Shown: piece by piece, positions 12,145 to 22,964 of the stretch
Layout: each line of letters begins with the position of its first letter
Position numbering within the stretch: position 1 is the stretch's first letter
Origin: Zygnema cylindricum
Lineage: Eukaryota; Streptophyta; Zygnematophyceae; Zygnematales; Zygnemataceae
DNA: 40,206 nt
Direction of reading: 5' to 3'
Assembly (NCBI GenBank): GCA_037447655.1
Contig: JBBHKE010002821.1
Location: 21,684 to 61,889 of the forward strand
Notes under the pieces: model-generated
Database searches by the model: none
What the model saw: the letters and a program-made list of their open reading frames with translations, nothing else
Told to the model about the DNA's origin: nothing
Program-made: the position numbers and the translations under genes

Positions 12145-12921
12145 TTAAGGACAATATTTGTAACCATGACCTCTCTCACTACAATAAAAGCATGCATTGT
12201 TGGATTGTCTATTTCCACCTTGATTAAACTGTATGAACTGGTTAAACTGATTACGTTGCTGAACTTTCCTCCCAAAGTCTGAATTAAAAGCCTCTACTTG
12301 CTCAACATTGAGAATATTAGATGGAGTTTCTTCCTCTAGTAAAATATTGATGGCTAACTGTAAAGTCCAGCTAGCTTTGTCTTTTTGTTTGAGCATGTCA
12401 AATGCTCCTTTCATACTACGAGGGAGACCCCTACTGAGCAAAGCTGCCTGTTGAAACAGAGGAAACACCCTACTTGCAGAAGCATGTGCATCAACAAGAA
12501 TGCAAAATTTGTTACAATAATCAGCCATTATACCGCCAGTGTACTTATAGTCCCAAATTTTTCGAGCCAATAGAAGCTCTTCAAGGACATTAGCCTTTTC
12601 ATAATCACTTTTAAGGGATTTCCAGATATCAATTGCTTTTTTCATTTTTATTTGAGACATAACTAAGTCCTCAGATATAAAAAATTTTAGAATATGACGA
12701 GCTTGTGTATTTTTCTTAGACTATGACAGATCAGATTCATCCAGCGAACCATCCAATATATCCAAAAGATTGATATTCTCAAAATGTGCCTCCACCATAT
12801 CCGCCAAGAAAACATACTTTTAACCAGAAAAGATACGAATTCTTGAAGATAGGCCCATAACCTATTGTTCTAAGACCACCGGTGCAGGTGGAGGAGCAGC
12901 AGTAGTAGTAGAAGTAAACAT
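12145..12921 (-). pseudogene. E0 gag, broken
   Basis: Start codon at 12921, inside the LTR, beginning MFTSTTTAAPP. A TAG stop lies exactly at the LTR/primer-site junction (about 12863-12861). Downstream, the open part 12660-12145 (171 codons) carries the copia gag body (KKAIDIWKSLKSDYEKANV, then a Gln/Asn-rich segment) and ends with an intact CX2CX4HX4C zinc knuckle, CFYCSERGHGYKYC, that binds RNA in the particle. The frame shift near codon 40 seen in E1 and E2 is present here too. The gag C-terminus falls directly before the protease region. Confidence 0.88.
12852..12862 (-). other. E0 primer-binding site, half-tRNA type
   Basis: Minus strand reads GGTTATGGGCC immediately after the LTR end. 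It is complementary to the anticodon arm of eukaryotic initiator tRNA-Met (loop CCCAUAA flanked by GG and CC), not to the tRNA 3' end, which would give TGGTATCAGAGC. The same 11 bases follow the LTR in E1 and E2, although neighbouring bases have drifted in E0. Confidence 0.75.
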
Positions 12922-13661
12922 GATACACTCTCAGAAGCTATCAGGAATCCTTCCAAACAGTTGTTTTCAAGTGCTCACCAATTCTTACACAAGTATCAAA
13001 ACCACTCAAAACTCTATCAAAATATACGGTAGGATAAATATTGTCAACTCCCAGAGTTTCAGCAGAATTGACCCAATAACACTCAAGATGTAATACTCAA
13101 AAGTTTCCCAAAAACTATTTGCAGTTTTACTACTTAGAAGTCTGGATACAAGATGTGTTCTGAGTTCTAAGTCTTATACTTGTGTTGTATTGGCAATACC
13201 AGTGTACCTAAGAGGTACGTCAATCTACTAGGCTAATGCTAATCTGTCAAGCTACCACTGCGCTACCACTAAGCTACTACTATGCTACCACTGAGCTACC
13301 ACTGAACTACCCACTAAGTTGTGGTCCGATTGACTTTATTCATATCAATACAATTGTGGTGTCTCGTACCGAATCATATCCAAGATAGCAGCAGCTGCAT
13401 CTATTGTACGGATCATATCCAAAGTAACCGCAGCTGCGTTTGTCCTGCCTGTGTCGCAGCTTCGCTGCTGCGCTGCTCTATCTACATAGCAGCTGCGCTG
13501 CTCTGTCTTCACAACAGCTATGTTGCTACGCTGCTCTGTATGCATAGCAGTTGTGTTGTCCTCAAGTGATGACGCATATCTTTATGAAACTTACGCTACA
13601 AATTACTACCTTTTTGTCGTCCTACTAATTTGTTGAGACTGAAAGCTTTTCAAAAACAACA
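12863..13661 (-). mobile_element. E0 5' LTR
   Basis: About 799 bp. On the minus strand it starts TGTTGTTTTTGAAAAGC at 13661 and ends ...AGAACAATA at 12863 (ACAACA in E1 and E2). The U3 part holds GCTGC/CTGCTAT-rich repeats and an array of 11-bp GCTACCACTGA-type units (about 13250-13320, plus-strand sense). A TATAAG box (plus-strand CTTATA, about 13169) is conserved among the LTRs. A segment near the 5' end (about 13560-13630) is missing from the E1 and E2 LTRs, marking an older subfamily. Confidence 0.85.
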
Positions 13662-14384
13662 AAGACATGCGTCATCATTTGAGTGCAGTAAAGGACAACG
13701 CAACTGTTATGCAGAGAGAGCAGCGCAGTAGCAGAGCAGCGCAACTGCTTTGCAGACACAGCAGCACAGCAGCGAAGCTACGACATAGACAAGACAACAC
13801 AGCTGCGGTTACTTTGGATGTATTCCGTACAATAAACCTAGCTACTATTATCCTGGATATGATTCCGTACGGGACAACGCAGCTGCGATTGATATGAATC
13901 AAGTCAACGGACCTCAACTTAGTGTGTAGCTTAGTGGTAGCTCAGTGGTAGCTTAGTGGTAGCTCACTGGTAGCTCGGTGGTAGCTCAGTGGTAGCTTTA
14001 CAGATTAGTATTAGCGTGGAAGCAGGTTGTACCTCTCAGGTACACTGGTATTGCAGGTACAACACTAGTATAAGAATTAGGACTCAGAACACATGATGTA
14101 TCCTGACTTCTAAGTAATAAAAATGCAGACAGTTTTTGGGAAACTTCTGAGTATTTTATCTTGAGTATTGTCCGGTCAATTGTACTAAAATTTTGGGAGT
14201 TGTCAATGTTTATGCTGCACTATACTTTGATACATCTTTGTAAAGTTTAGATGCATTTATAAGATTTGGTGAGCAATTGTAAACAGCTATTTGGGAGGAT
14301 TCTTAATAGCTTCTAAGAGTGTATGATATCTATTTCTACTACTAGTGCTACTCCTCCACTGGCATAGGTGGTTGTAGAACAACA
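13662..14384 (+). mobile_element. Plus-strand LTR, 5'-truncated
   Basis: An LTR of the E0 subfamily in the opposite orientation. It starts near AAGACATGCGTCATCATTTGAG, without the first roughly 78 bp found in E0, and ends with the canonical ...GGTTGTAGAACAACA at 14384. The 11-bp GCTCAGTGGTA-type tandem units lie at about 13920-14000. The gag start codon equivalent is mutated. Satellite in reverse orientation follows at once. No internal retroelement sequence is attached, so it is a solo LTR or a remnant left by rearrangement. Confidence 0.85.
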
Positions 14385-17300
14385 GCAAGAAGTTTTATCT
14401 AAACTACACAAATTGTTAGCGCTAATAGGAATTGTTTCCTTACTTACAAAATCACTTAGCGCTAACTAGAATTGTTATCTAAATTACACAAACTGTTAGC
14501 GCTAGTAAAAATTGTTATCTAAACTACTAAAACTCTTAGCGCTAACAAGAATTGTAACCTAAAATACACAAACAATTAGCGCATACAAGAATTCTAACCT
14601 AACTTACATAAAAAGTAACCGCTTACAAGAAATGTTACCTAATTTTCACAAACTATTAGCGCTAACAAGAACTGTTATCTATATTACCAAACTATTAACG
14701 CTAACAATAGTTGTTACTTAAACTACACAAATTGTTAGCGTTAACAAGAATTCTAACCTAACTTACAAAAATTGTAATCGCTTACAAGAATTCCTACCTT
14801 AATTATAAAAACTGTTAGCTCTAACAAGAATTGTTACCTTACTTACACAAACTGTTACCGCTTACTGGAATTGTTATCTAAATTACACAAATTGTTTATG
14901 CTAACAAGAATTATCACCTAACTTACACAAACTAATAGCGCTAACAATAATTGTAGCCTAACTAACACAGACTGTTAGCGCTAGCAATAATTGTTATCTT
15001 AGACAAACTGTTAGCGCTAAAAACAATTGCTACCTAACTTACAAAAATTTGTTAGCGCTAACAAGAAATGATATCTAAATTACACAAACTGTTAGCGCTA
15101 ACAAGAATTGTAACGTAACTTACACAAACTATTAGCGCTACCAAGATTGTTATCTAAAGAACACGAATTGTTAGTGCTAACAAGAAATGTTACCTAACTT
15201 ACACAAAGTGTTAGCGCTAACAAGAATTGTAACCTAACTTACAAAATTTGTTAGCGCAAACAAGAATTTTTATCTAAACTGCACAAATTGTTAGCGCTAA
15301 CAAAAATTGTAACCTAGCTTACAAAATTTGTTATCGCTAATAGAAGTTGTAACCTAAATTACACAAACTTTTAGTGCTTACAAAAATTGTAACGTAACTT
15401 ACACAAATTGTAATCGCTAACAAGAATTGCTACCTAAATTACAAAAACTTTTAGCGCTAACAAGAATTGTTACCTTATTTACACAAACTGTTAGGGCTAA
15501 CAAGAATTGTAACCTAACTTACACAAACTATTAGCATTAACAGGAATTGTAACCTAACTTACACAAACTATTAACGCTAACAAAAAATGATATTTTAATT
15601 ACACAAACTATTAGCGCTAACAGGAATTATGACCTACCTTATAAAAAACAGTTACCGCTAACTAGAATTGTAACCTAACTTACACAAACTATTTGCGCTA
15701 ACATGAATTGTTATCTAAACTACACAAACTCTTTGTGCTAACAAGAAATATTACCTAACTTACACAAACTATTAACGCTAACAATAATTTTAACCTAATA
15801 AACACAAACTATTAGAGATAACATGAATTGTTATCTTACAAAAATTGTTAGCGCTAACAAGAATAGATACCTAACTTACACAAACTATTAGCACTACCAC
15901 GAATTGTTATCTAAACTACAAAAACTATTAGCGCTAACAGGAATTGTTACCTAGCTTACACAAATTGTTAGGGCTAACCGGAATTTTTACCTAATTTACA
16001 TAAAGTGTTAGCGCTATCTAGTATTGTAACCTAACTTACAAAAACATTTAGCTAACAAGAGTTGTTACCTCAATTACAATAACTATTAGCTCTAACAACA
16101 ATTGTTATCTAAACTACTAAAATTTTTAGCACTAAAAGGAATTATTACTAAACTTATACAAACTATTAGCGCTAACAACAATTTTTACATAAATTAAACA
16201 AACTATTAGCAGTAACAGAAATTGTTACCTAACTAACACAAATTATTAGCGTTAACAACAATTTTAACCCAACTTACACAAACTGTTAGCGTTAACACAA
16301 TTGTTACCCAACTTACAAAAATTGTTAACGCTAACTAGAATTGTTATCTAAATTACACAAATTGCTAGCGCTAGCGCTTACAGGAATTGTAACCTAAATT
16401 ACACAAACTGTTAGCCCTAACAAGAAATGTTATAAAAACTAATAAAATTTATAGCGCTAACAGGAATTTCTACTAAACTTACACAAACTGTTAGCGGTAA
16501 CATAAATTGTTACCTAACTTACACAAATAATTAGCGTTAACAACAATTGTAACTAACCTTACACAAATTGTTAGGGCTAACAAAAATTGTTTTCAAAATT
16601 CCACAAATTGTTAGCGCTAACATGAATTGTTACCTAACTTACACAAATTGTTATTGTTAAATACAATTGTAACCTTATTTACACAAACTGTTAGCGCTAA
16701 CAGTAATTGATTTATAAATTACACAAACTGTTAGCGCTTACAGGAATTTTTACCTATCTTACACAAATTGTTAGCGCTAACAAGAATTGCTACCTAACTT
16801 ACAAAAACTGTTAGCGCTAACAAAAATTGTTATCTAAATTACACTAACTTTTATCGCTAACAGGAATTGTTATCTAAAACACACAAACTGTTAGCGCTAA
16901 CAAAAATTGTTATCTAAATAACAAAAACTTTTAGGGCTAAAAAGAATTTTCACCTAAATTACACAAACTGTTAGCACTAACAATAATTTTTACCCAACTT
17001 ACACAAAATATTAGCGCTAGCTGGAAGTTTTATCTAAACTACACAAACTGTTAGCGCTAATAGGAATTGTTTCCTAACTTACACAAACTGTTAGCGCTAA
17101 CAAGAAGTGTTATCTAAACTACTAACAATTTTAGCGCTAACAAGAATTCTTACTAAACTTACACAAACTGTTAGCGTTAACTACAATTGTAACCTAACTT
17201 ACACAAACTGTTATCGCTAACACTAATTGATTTTTAAATTACACAAATTGTTAGCGTTAACAAGAATTGTAACCTAACTTACACAAACTGTTAGCGCTAA

Positions 17301-19825
17301 CACGAATTAATTTTTAAATCACACAAATTGTTAGCGTTATCAAGAATTGTAACCTTATTTACAAAAACTGTTAGGGCTAACAAAAATTGTTTCATAAATT
17401 TCACTATTGTTAGCGCTAACATGAATTGTTATCAAACTTACACAAATTGTAAGTGTTAACTACAATTGTAACCTAACTTACACAAACTATTAGCGCTAAC
17501 ACGAATTGTCACCTAACTTACACAAACTGTTAGCGCTAACACAAATTGTTATCTAAATAACACTAACTTTTAGAGCTAACATGAATTGTTATCTAAAACA
17601 CACTGACTGTTAGCGCTAACAAAAATAGTTATCTAAATAACACAAATTGTTAGCGTTAACAGGAAATTTCACCTACATTACACAAACTGTTATCGCTAAC
17701 CGGAATTGTTACCTAACTTACACAAACTGTTAGCCCTAGCTGGAAGTTTTATCTAAACTACACAAACTGGTAGCGCTAACAGGAATTGTTACCTAACTTA
17801 CACAAAATGTTAGTGATAACAAGAATTGTCACCTAAATTACACTAACAATTAGCGCTAACAAGAATTGTCATTTAACTTACACAAACCGTTAGCACTAAC
17901 AGAATTGTTATCTAAACAACACAAACTGTTCGGGCTTACATGAATTGTTATCTAACTTACACAAAGTGTAAGCGCTAACTAGAATTGTTATCTAAATTAC
18001 ACAAACTATTAGCAATAACATGAATTGTTATCTAAACTACTAAAACTATTAGCGCTAACAAGAACTATTACTTAACTTACACAAACTGTTAGTGTTAACA
18101 AAAATTGTAACCTAACCTACACAAACTGTTAGCCCTAGCTGGAAGTTTTATCTAAACTACACAAACTGTTAGCGCTAACAGGAATTGTTACCTAACTTAC
18201 ACAAAATGTGAGTGATAACAAGAATTGTCACCTAAATTACACTAACAATAAGCGCTAACAAAAATTGTCATTTAACTTACAAAAACCGTTAGCACTAACA
18301 AGAATTGTAACCTTACTTACGAAAACTGTTAGCATCAACATGAAATGTCACCAAAAATACACTAACCTTTAGTGCTAACAAAATTTGTAACCTAATTTAC
18401 ATACAAAGTTAGCGCTAACAGGAATTGTTACATAACTTACAAAATTTTTTAGCCCTAACAAAAATTGATATCTAAATTACGCAACCTGTTAGCGCTAACA
18501 TCAATTGTTATCTAACTTACACAAACTGTTCGTGCTAAAAGGAATTGTAACCTAACTTACACAAACTTTTAGCAATAACACTAATTTTAACCTAACTAAA
18601 ACAAACTGTTAGAGCTAACATAAATTTTACTTAACTTACACAAACTGTTACAGCTAAAGGGAATTGCTCCCTAAATTACACAAAATGTTAGCGCTAACAA
18701 GAATTGCAACCTAACTTTCACAAACTGTTAGCGCTAACAGGAATTGTTATGAAAACTACACAAACTATTAGCGCTAACATGAATCGTTACCTAACTTACA
18801 CAAACTGTTAGCGCTAACAAGAATTGTGACCTAACTTACACAAACTGTTAGCACTAACTGATATTGTTGTCTAAATTACACAAACTACTAACGCTTAAAA
18901 GAGTTGTTACCTAAATTACACGAGCAATTAGCGCTAAGAAGAACTGTAACCTAACTTACACAAATTGTAAGCGCTAACAGAATTGTTACCTAAACTTCAC
19001 AAAATGTTAGCGCTAACAGGAATTGTTACCTAACTTACACAAACTGTTAGCGCTTATAAAAATTGTTACCTAACTAACACAAACAATTAGCGCTAAGAAG
19101 AATTGTTATAAAAATTACACAAACTATTAGCGCTTTTAGGTATTGTTCTCTAAATTACACAAACAGTTAGCGCTAACAAGAATTTTAACATAATGAACAC
19201 AAAGTGTTAGCGTTAACAGGAATTGTTACCTAACTTACAAAAATTGTTAGCGCTAACAAGAATTTTAATATAAATTACACAAATTGTTATCGCTAGTATC
19301 AATTGTTACCTAACTTACACAAATTGTTAACTCTAAGAGGAATTGTTTCCTAAATTACACAAACTATTAACGCTAACAAACATTTTAACCTACATTGTAA
19401 GTTAGGTTACAATTCTTGTTAGCGCTAAGAGTTTGCGTAATTTAGGTAAGAATTCTTGTTAGCGCTAATAGTTTGTGTAACTTAGATAACAATACTTGCC
19501 TAAACTATACAAACAGTTAGCGCTAACAAGAATTGTTACCTAACTAACACAAACCTTAGCGCTAAGAAGAATTGTTATATAAATTACACAAACTATTAGC
19601 GTTTACAAGTACTGTTACCTAAATTACACAAACTGTTAGCACTAAGAAGAATTGTTATCTAAATTACACAATCTCTTAGCGCTAATGGCAACTGTTATTT
19701 AACTTATAGAAACTGATACTGCTAACCAGAATTTTAACTTAACTTACAAAAACTGTTAGCGTTAACAAGAATTGTAACCTAACTTACACAAACTGTTTGC
19801 GCAAAGAGGAATTGTAACCTAACTT
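14385..19825 (-). repeat. Main 40-bp satellite array, reverse orientation (block B)
   Basis: About 136 monomers of the same family read on the minus strand (plus-strand pattern ACCTAACTTACACAAACTG then TTAGCGCTAAC). Higher-order relations are visible: a module beginning TAGCCCTAGCTGGAAG at 17731 recurs at 18130 over about 190 bp, with a related copy at 17012; a module beginning TTAGGGCTAACAAAAATTG at 16571 recurs at 17371, exactly 800 bp on. No gene is seen. Confidence 0.97.
19395..19498 (+). repeat. Micro-inversion of about 2.5 monomers
   Basis: Within the reverse-orientation array, about 104 bp read in plus orientation (TTGTAAGTTAGGTTACAATTC onward, with two TTGTTAGCGCTAA centres). The flanking monomers on both sides read in minus orientation (ACCTACA before, CCTAAACTATACAAAC after). 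The left hinge is a near-palindrome, AACCTACA followed by GTAAGTTAGGTT. Confidence 0.85.
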
Positions 19826-20009
19826 TTTGAGGGTCATGGGCATTTAGACTCGGCTGTGATCCACTCACACTCGGAGTCACACTTGCACCAGCCGTGATAT
19901 TCGTCCCTGGAGGAGCAGATGGAGCACTAAAGCTAATAAGAGCACTTGCAACAAGAGCTGAGCCATTATCAGACATATTAGTGGAAGCTAACCCAAAGAG
20001 AAATGCCAA
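19826..20009 (-). pseudogene. E3 gag N-terminus carried in the LTR
   Basis: An open frame starts at 20009 (MAFLFGLASTN), with a second Met at about 19976 (MSDNGSALVASAL). It is rich in Ser, Ala, Pro and Thr and reaches the LTR end after about 60 codons, then runs into satellite by chance. By analogy with E0/E1/E2, where gag demonstrably starts in the LTR, I read it as the first part of gag; no gag body is attached here to prove it. Confidence 0.45.
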
Positions 20010-20531
20010 GAAGACTAGATCTATAATGTAAGATATGTTACTCCAAATGAAAGAAGTCTTTCAACCAAAAAACAATGTACAACAAGCAAATCAAAGACCA
20101 TAGAGCATAAAACACCTTAAACTACACTCAGTGCTTTCATTTTCTTAAGTCTTGTGTAGAATGTACATTTTGTATTGAATTGATCAATCCTAGTTGAACT
20201 AAATACTCAAAAGATCTAAAAAACATCTAAAAGATCTAAAAAACGTCTAAAACGTATGTACAGGGTTCACCAAACAACCTTCTGACAAAAATCTAACTGT
20301 TTGGACCAAAATTGTCCACTAACAATATCTATACCCTAAAAATCCGGGTGATTCTTATCACGTCTACATTCATTGGCGGCCCTACACACTAATTTACTTC
20401 AAGATAACTATTCGTGTAGATACTACAAAAATCCTCACTAAATTTGGTCAATATTGAACAGTTGGTGGTCCAAAAATATTCTAAGTCCTACACTCAAATT
20501 TCTAAGACTTACTAAAGCTTACTTTTCAATA
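19826..20531 (-). mobile_element. E3 3' LTR (second copia family)
   Basis: Bounded on the right by a polypurine tract and on the left by satellite. On the minus strand it begins TATTGAAAAGTAAGC at 20531 and ends ...CCATGACCCTCA(AA) at about 19826-19828; the exact left edge is uncertain by 2 bp. It is unrelated in sequence to the E0/E1/E2 LTRs. It holds a short direct repeat of AAGATCTAAAAAAC units at about 20210-20255. A start codon for a gag-like N-terminus lies near its 3' end. Confidence 0.75.
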
Positions 20532-20547
20532 CTCCCCTTAAGCTTTA
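20532..20547 (-). other. E3 polypurine tract
   Basis: Minus strand AAGCTTAAGGGGAG lies directly upstream of the 3' LTR. It is identical to the tract of E1, though the LTRs differ. This is the usual second-strand priming site of LTR elements and fixes the 5' boundary of the LTR. Confidence 0.75.
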
Positions 20548-20553
20548 GAAGAC

Positions 20554-21176
20554 TTACTCACTTAGACCACATGCTTTTCTGCAGTACTCCAACTTAGGAG
20601 CTGGAAGGGCTTTTGTCAACATGTCCGCAACCATTTTCTCATCAGGCAAATAACAAAGTTTAACCACTTTTGCAAATACTTTCTCTCGTACCAAATGTAG
20701 CCGAAGTTCCATATGTTTACTCTTAAAATGGTGACTTGGGTTTGTAGCCACAAAAATGGCTGCTTGATTGTCGCACCACATTATTTGTGTCTCGTGTTGT
20801 GCTAAACCTAATTCTTGAAGAAATGCCTTAATTCATAGCAGCTCTTTCAAGGCTGCGCTCGCAGCCATGTATTCGGCTTCCATAGTAGATTGAGCCGTGA
20901 CTTTTGAATTTTACTACTCGAACTACAAGTTCCAGTTCCAATCTCAATGACATACTCAGTTGTAGACTTCTTGCTAGGCACATCACCATAGGTAGCATCA
21001 CTCCAAGTATTAATGCCAACCTTGTCCCCTCCGAAAGTAAGCCAAAGATTTCTAGTTCCAACAAGATACCTTAATACCCTTTTTGCTGCCTCCGAGTCTC
21101 TCTTTCGTGGATTTTGTAGACTTCTACTCAATACACCAACAGCTGCTGCTATATCAGGCCTAGTGCAATTCATGAA
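20554..21176 (-). pseudogene. E3 RNase H, frameshifted
   Basis: Pieces in order on the minus strand: MNCTRPDIAAAVGVLSRSL (21173 on), WSDATYGDVPSKKSTT, then a frame break after KIQK near 20890, and finally WCDNQAAIFVATNPSHHFKSKH to LPAPKLEYCRKACGLSE with a stop at about 20554. The Asp of WSDA and the Asp of WCDNQ are retained. It would degrade the RNA strand of the RNA:DNA hybrid. It is clearly related to, but distinct from, the RNase H of E1 and E2. Confidence 0.88.
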
Positions 21177-21974
21177 CTAAATCAAACTTCCTACAACTTG
21201 TGTGTAAGGTACTTGTGACATAACTTTTTGCTCTTTTGTACTAAGTTCCTCATCTATTATTACTCCAAACTCATGCTTCTTTCCTTCAATTTTTTGCTTA
21301 TACTCCATAGGAGTTGCACAACCTTTGGCATCAGCCAAGCCAAATTTTTCCAACATGTTTCCTATCGCTTCTTTTTGAGTTAGCCTAATTATTTTCTTTT
21401 CTCTATCTCTTTCAACTTGTATTCCAAGGATATATTTTGCCTCACCCAAATCCTTCATATCAAATTGTGAATAAAGAGCCTCTTTTACTCTAGCAATTCC
21501 TTCTTTGTTCCTAGTAATTAGCAGCAAATCATCAACATACACAACAATGAATATCACCTCATCAAGATTATCACCACACATCACATATACTGAATGATCG
21601 GAGCTAATTCTAGTAAATCCTAAACCTGTCAAGAACTCATCTTACTTTCGATTCCACTGCCTAGGGGCCTGTTTTAGGCCATACAAAGATTTTAAAAGTC
21701 TGCAAACAAGATTTTTTTTTCCTGTTTCCTCATAACCCTGAGGCTGCTTCATGTAAATAACCTCATCTAAATCACCATGCAAAAAGGCAGTTTTGACATC
21801 CATTTGGTGGATGTCAAAATCCTCTAGGGCAGCTAATGTAAGTAAGATGCGGACAGATGGAAACCTTACAACTGGTGAAAAAGTTTATTCATAATCTATC
21901 CCCTCCTTTTGATTATATCCCTTAGCAACCAAACGAGCCTTATACCTGTCTATGGTGTTATTTGGGTTCAATTT
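21177..21974 (-). pseudogene. E3 reverse transcriptase, truncated at its N-side
   Basis: Minus-strand translation runs from NNTIDRYKARLVAKGYNQ at the E1 junction through [29 protein letters not shown] and the catalytic YVDD to KDLGEAKYILGIQVERD. Stops interrupt it at about 21885 and 21642. The last 151 codons (21632-21177) are open and contain the YVDD box. The RT amino end, integrase, protease and gag are missing because the LTR of E1 starts at 21975. Confidence 0.9.
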
Positions 21975-22806
21975 TGTTGTTCTACAACCACCGGTGCAGG
22001 TGGAGGAGCAGCAGTAGTAGTAGAAGTAGACATGATACACTCTCAAAAGCTATCAAGAATCCTACCAGACAGCTGTTCTTAAGTGCTCACCAATTTTATA
22101 TAAGCATCCAAACCTCACAAAACTCTATCAGAATATAGAGTAGTATAAACACTGACAACTCCCAAAGTTTCAGCACAATTGACCCAACAACACTCAAGAT
22201 ATAATACTCAGAAGTTTCCCAAAAACTGTCTGCAATTTTACTACTTGGAAGGCTGGATACATTATATGTTGTGAGTCTTAAGTCTTATACTTGTGTTGAA
22301 CTGGCAATGCCAGTGTACTTGGGAGGTATGTCAAACTACCAAGCTACCACTAATCTGTCAAGCTACCACTAAGCTATCACTAAGCTATCACTGAGTTACC
22401 CACTAAGTTACCACTGAGTTACCCACTAAGTTTACTAGAATCGTATATATCGCAGTTGCTCTATCTTTACTGAATCACATTAAGAATATCAGACGCTGCG
22501 TTGACCGTACGGACCATATCAAATATAAACGTGGTTGCGTTGTCTTGTCTGTATTGCAGCTTCACTGCTGCGCTGCTCTGTTGCTGCGCTGCTCCTGCAC
22601 TGCTCTGCTGGTGCGCTGCTCTGCTGCTGCGCTGCTCTGCTGCTACGCTGCTCTGCTGTATAGTAGCTGCTCTGCTGTATAGCAGCTGCTCTGCTGTATA
22701 GCAGCTGCGCTGCTCTTCCGTATAACAGTTGCTCTGCTGTATAGCAGCTGTATAGTTGCTGCGCTGTTGCGCTGCTTTGAGACTCAAAGCTTTCCAAAAG
22801 ACAACA
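21975..22806 (-). mobile_element. E1 3' LTR
   Basis: 832 bp, from TGTTGTCTTTTGG at 22806 to ...GTAGAACAACA at 21975, with 6-bp inverted ends TGTTGT/ACAACA. It is about 120 bp longer than the E1 5' LTR, chiefly because the CTGCTCTGCTGTATAGCAG repeat in U3 (about 22560-22780) is expanded. It carries its own copy of the gag start codon (CAT at 22030-22032) with the first 19 codons. Confidence 0.9.
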
Positions 22807-22820
22807 CTCCCCTTAAGCTT
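22807..22820 (-). other. E1 polypurine tract
   Basis: Minus strand AAGCTTAAGGGGAG immediately precedes the TGTTGTC start of the 3' LTR. About 145 bp of untranslated sequence lies between the RNase H stop (22965) and this tract. Confidence 0.8.
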
Positions 22821-22964
22821 TAGACTCAGTATACTAGCATAGCTGCGGTGATAAACTAGCGCAGTATCGTAGCATAGCAATATAGCAATTAGCAAGTCAC
22901 TCAGTCCCACAACCTCTCTGGTGGACTTATAGTAGCGTGGCAGTATAGCAGTGCAGCAATTCAA

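Larger units (their letters stand above)
11041..13661 (-). mobile_element. Truncated copia-type element E0
   Basis: Minus-strand element reading 5' LTR (13661-12863), primer site, gag, protease and integrase zinc finger, then part of the integrase core. It stops abruptly at about 11041 inside the motif Tyr-Ser-Pro-Glu-Gln-Asn. The rest of the integrase, RT, RNase H and the 3' LTR are absent and satellite follows directly. It belongs to the family of E1 and E2 but is clearly older: more stops, a longer and more diverged LTR, and an Asp-to-Asn change at an integrase catalytic residue. Confidence 0.9.
12863..14384. repeat. Large inverted repeat made of two head-to-head LTRs
   Basis: The arms are 12863-13582 and 13661-14384, each about 720 bp and roughly three-quarters to four-fifths identical by eye. 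They are separated by about 78 bp that belongs only to the left LTR (its 5' end). The 5' ends face each other. The satellite to the left runs in plus orientation, and to the right in minus orientation, so this structure marks an inversion breakpoint. Confidence 0.85.

Noticed and set aside
12885-12915. GCA/GTA microsatellite near the LTR end
   Set aside because: It is the coding sequence for the Ser/Thr/Ala run at the gag start, present at the same place in the other LTRs of the family.
13240-13320. tRNA gene or structured RNA in the GCTACCACTGAGC-rich stretch
   Set aside because: It is an 11-bp tandem repeat in LTR U3 with no cloverleaf or A/B box arrangement.
13321-13917. Open frames of 66-82 codons on both strands (Cys/Leu-rich or Gln/Ser-rich)
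   Set aside because: They lie in the LTR U3, arise from CTGCTGCG-type tandem repeats, and have no homologue-like motif.
22467-22964. 165-codon minus-strand open frame downstream of RNase H in E1
   Set aside because: It covers the 3' untranslated region, polypurine tract and LTR U3 repeats; its Gln/Ser-rich half is repeat-derived and it is not conserved in E2.
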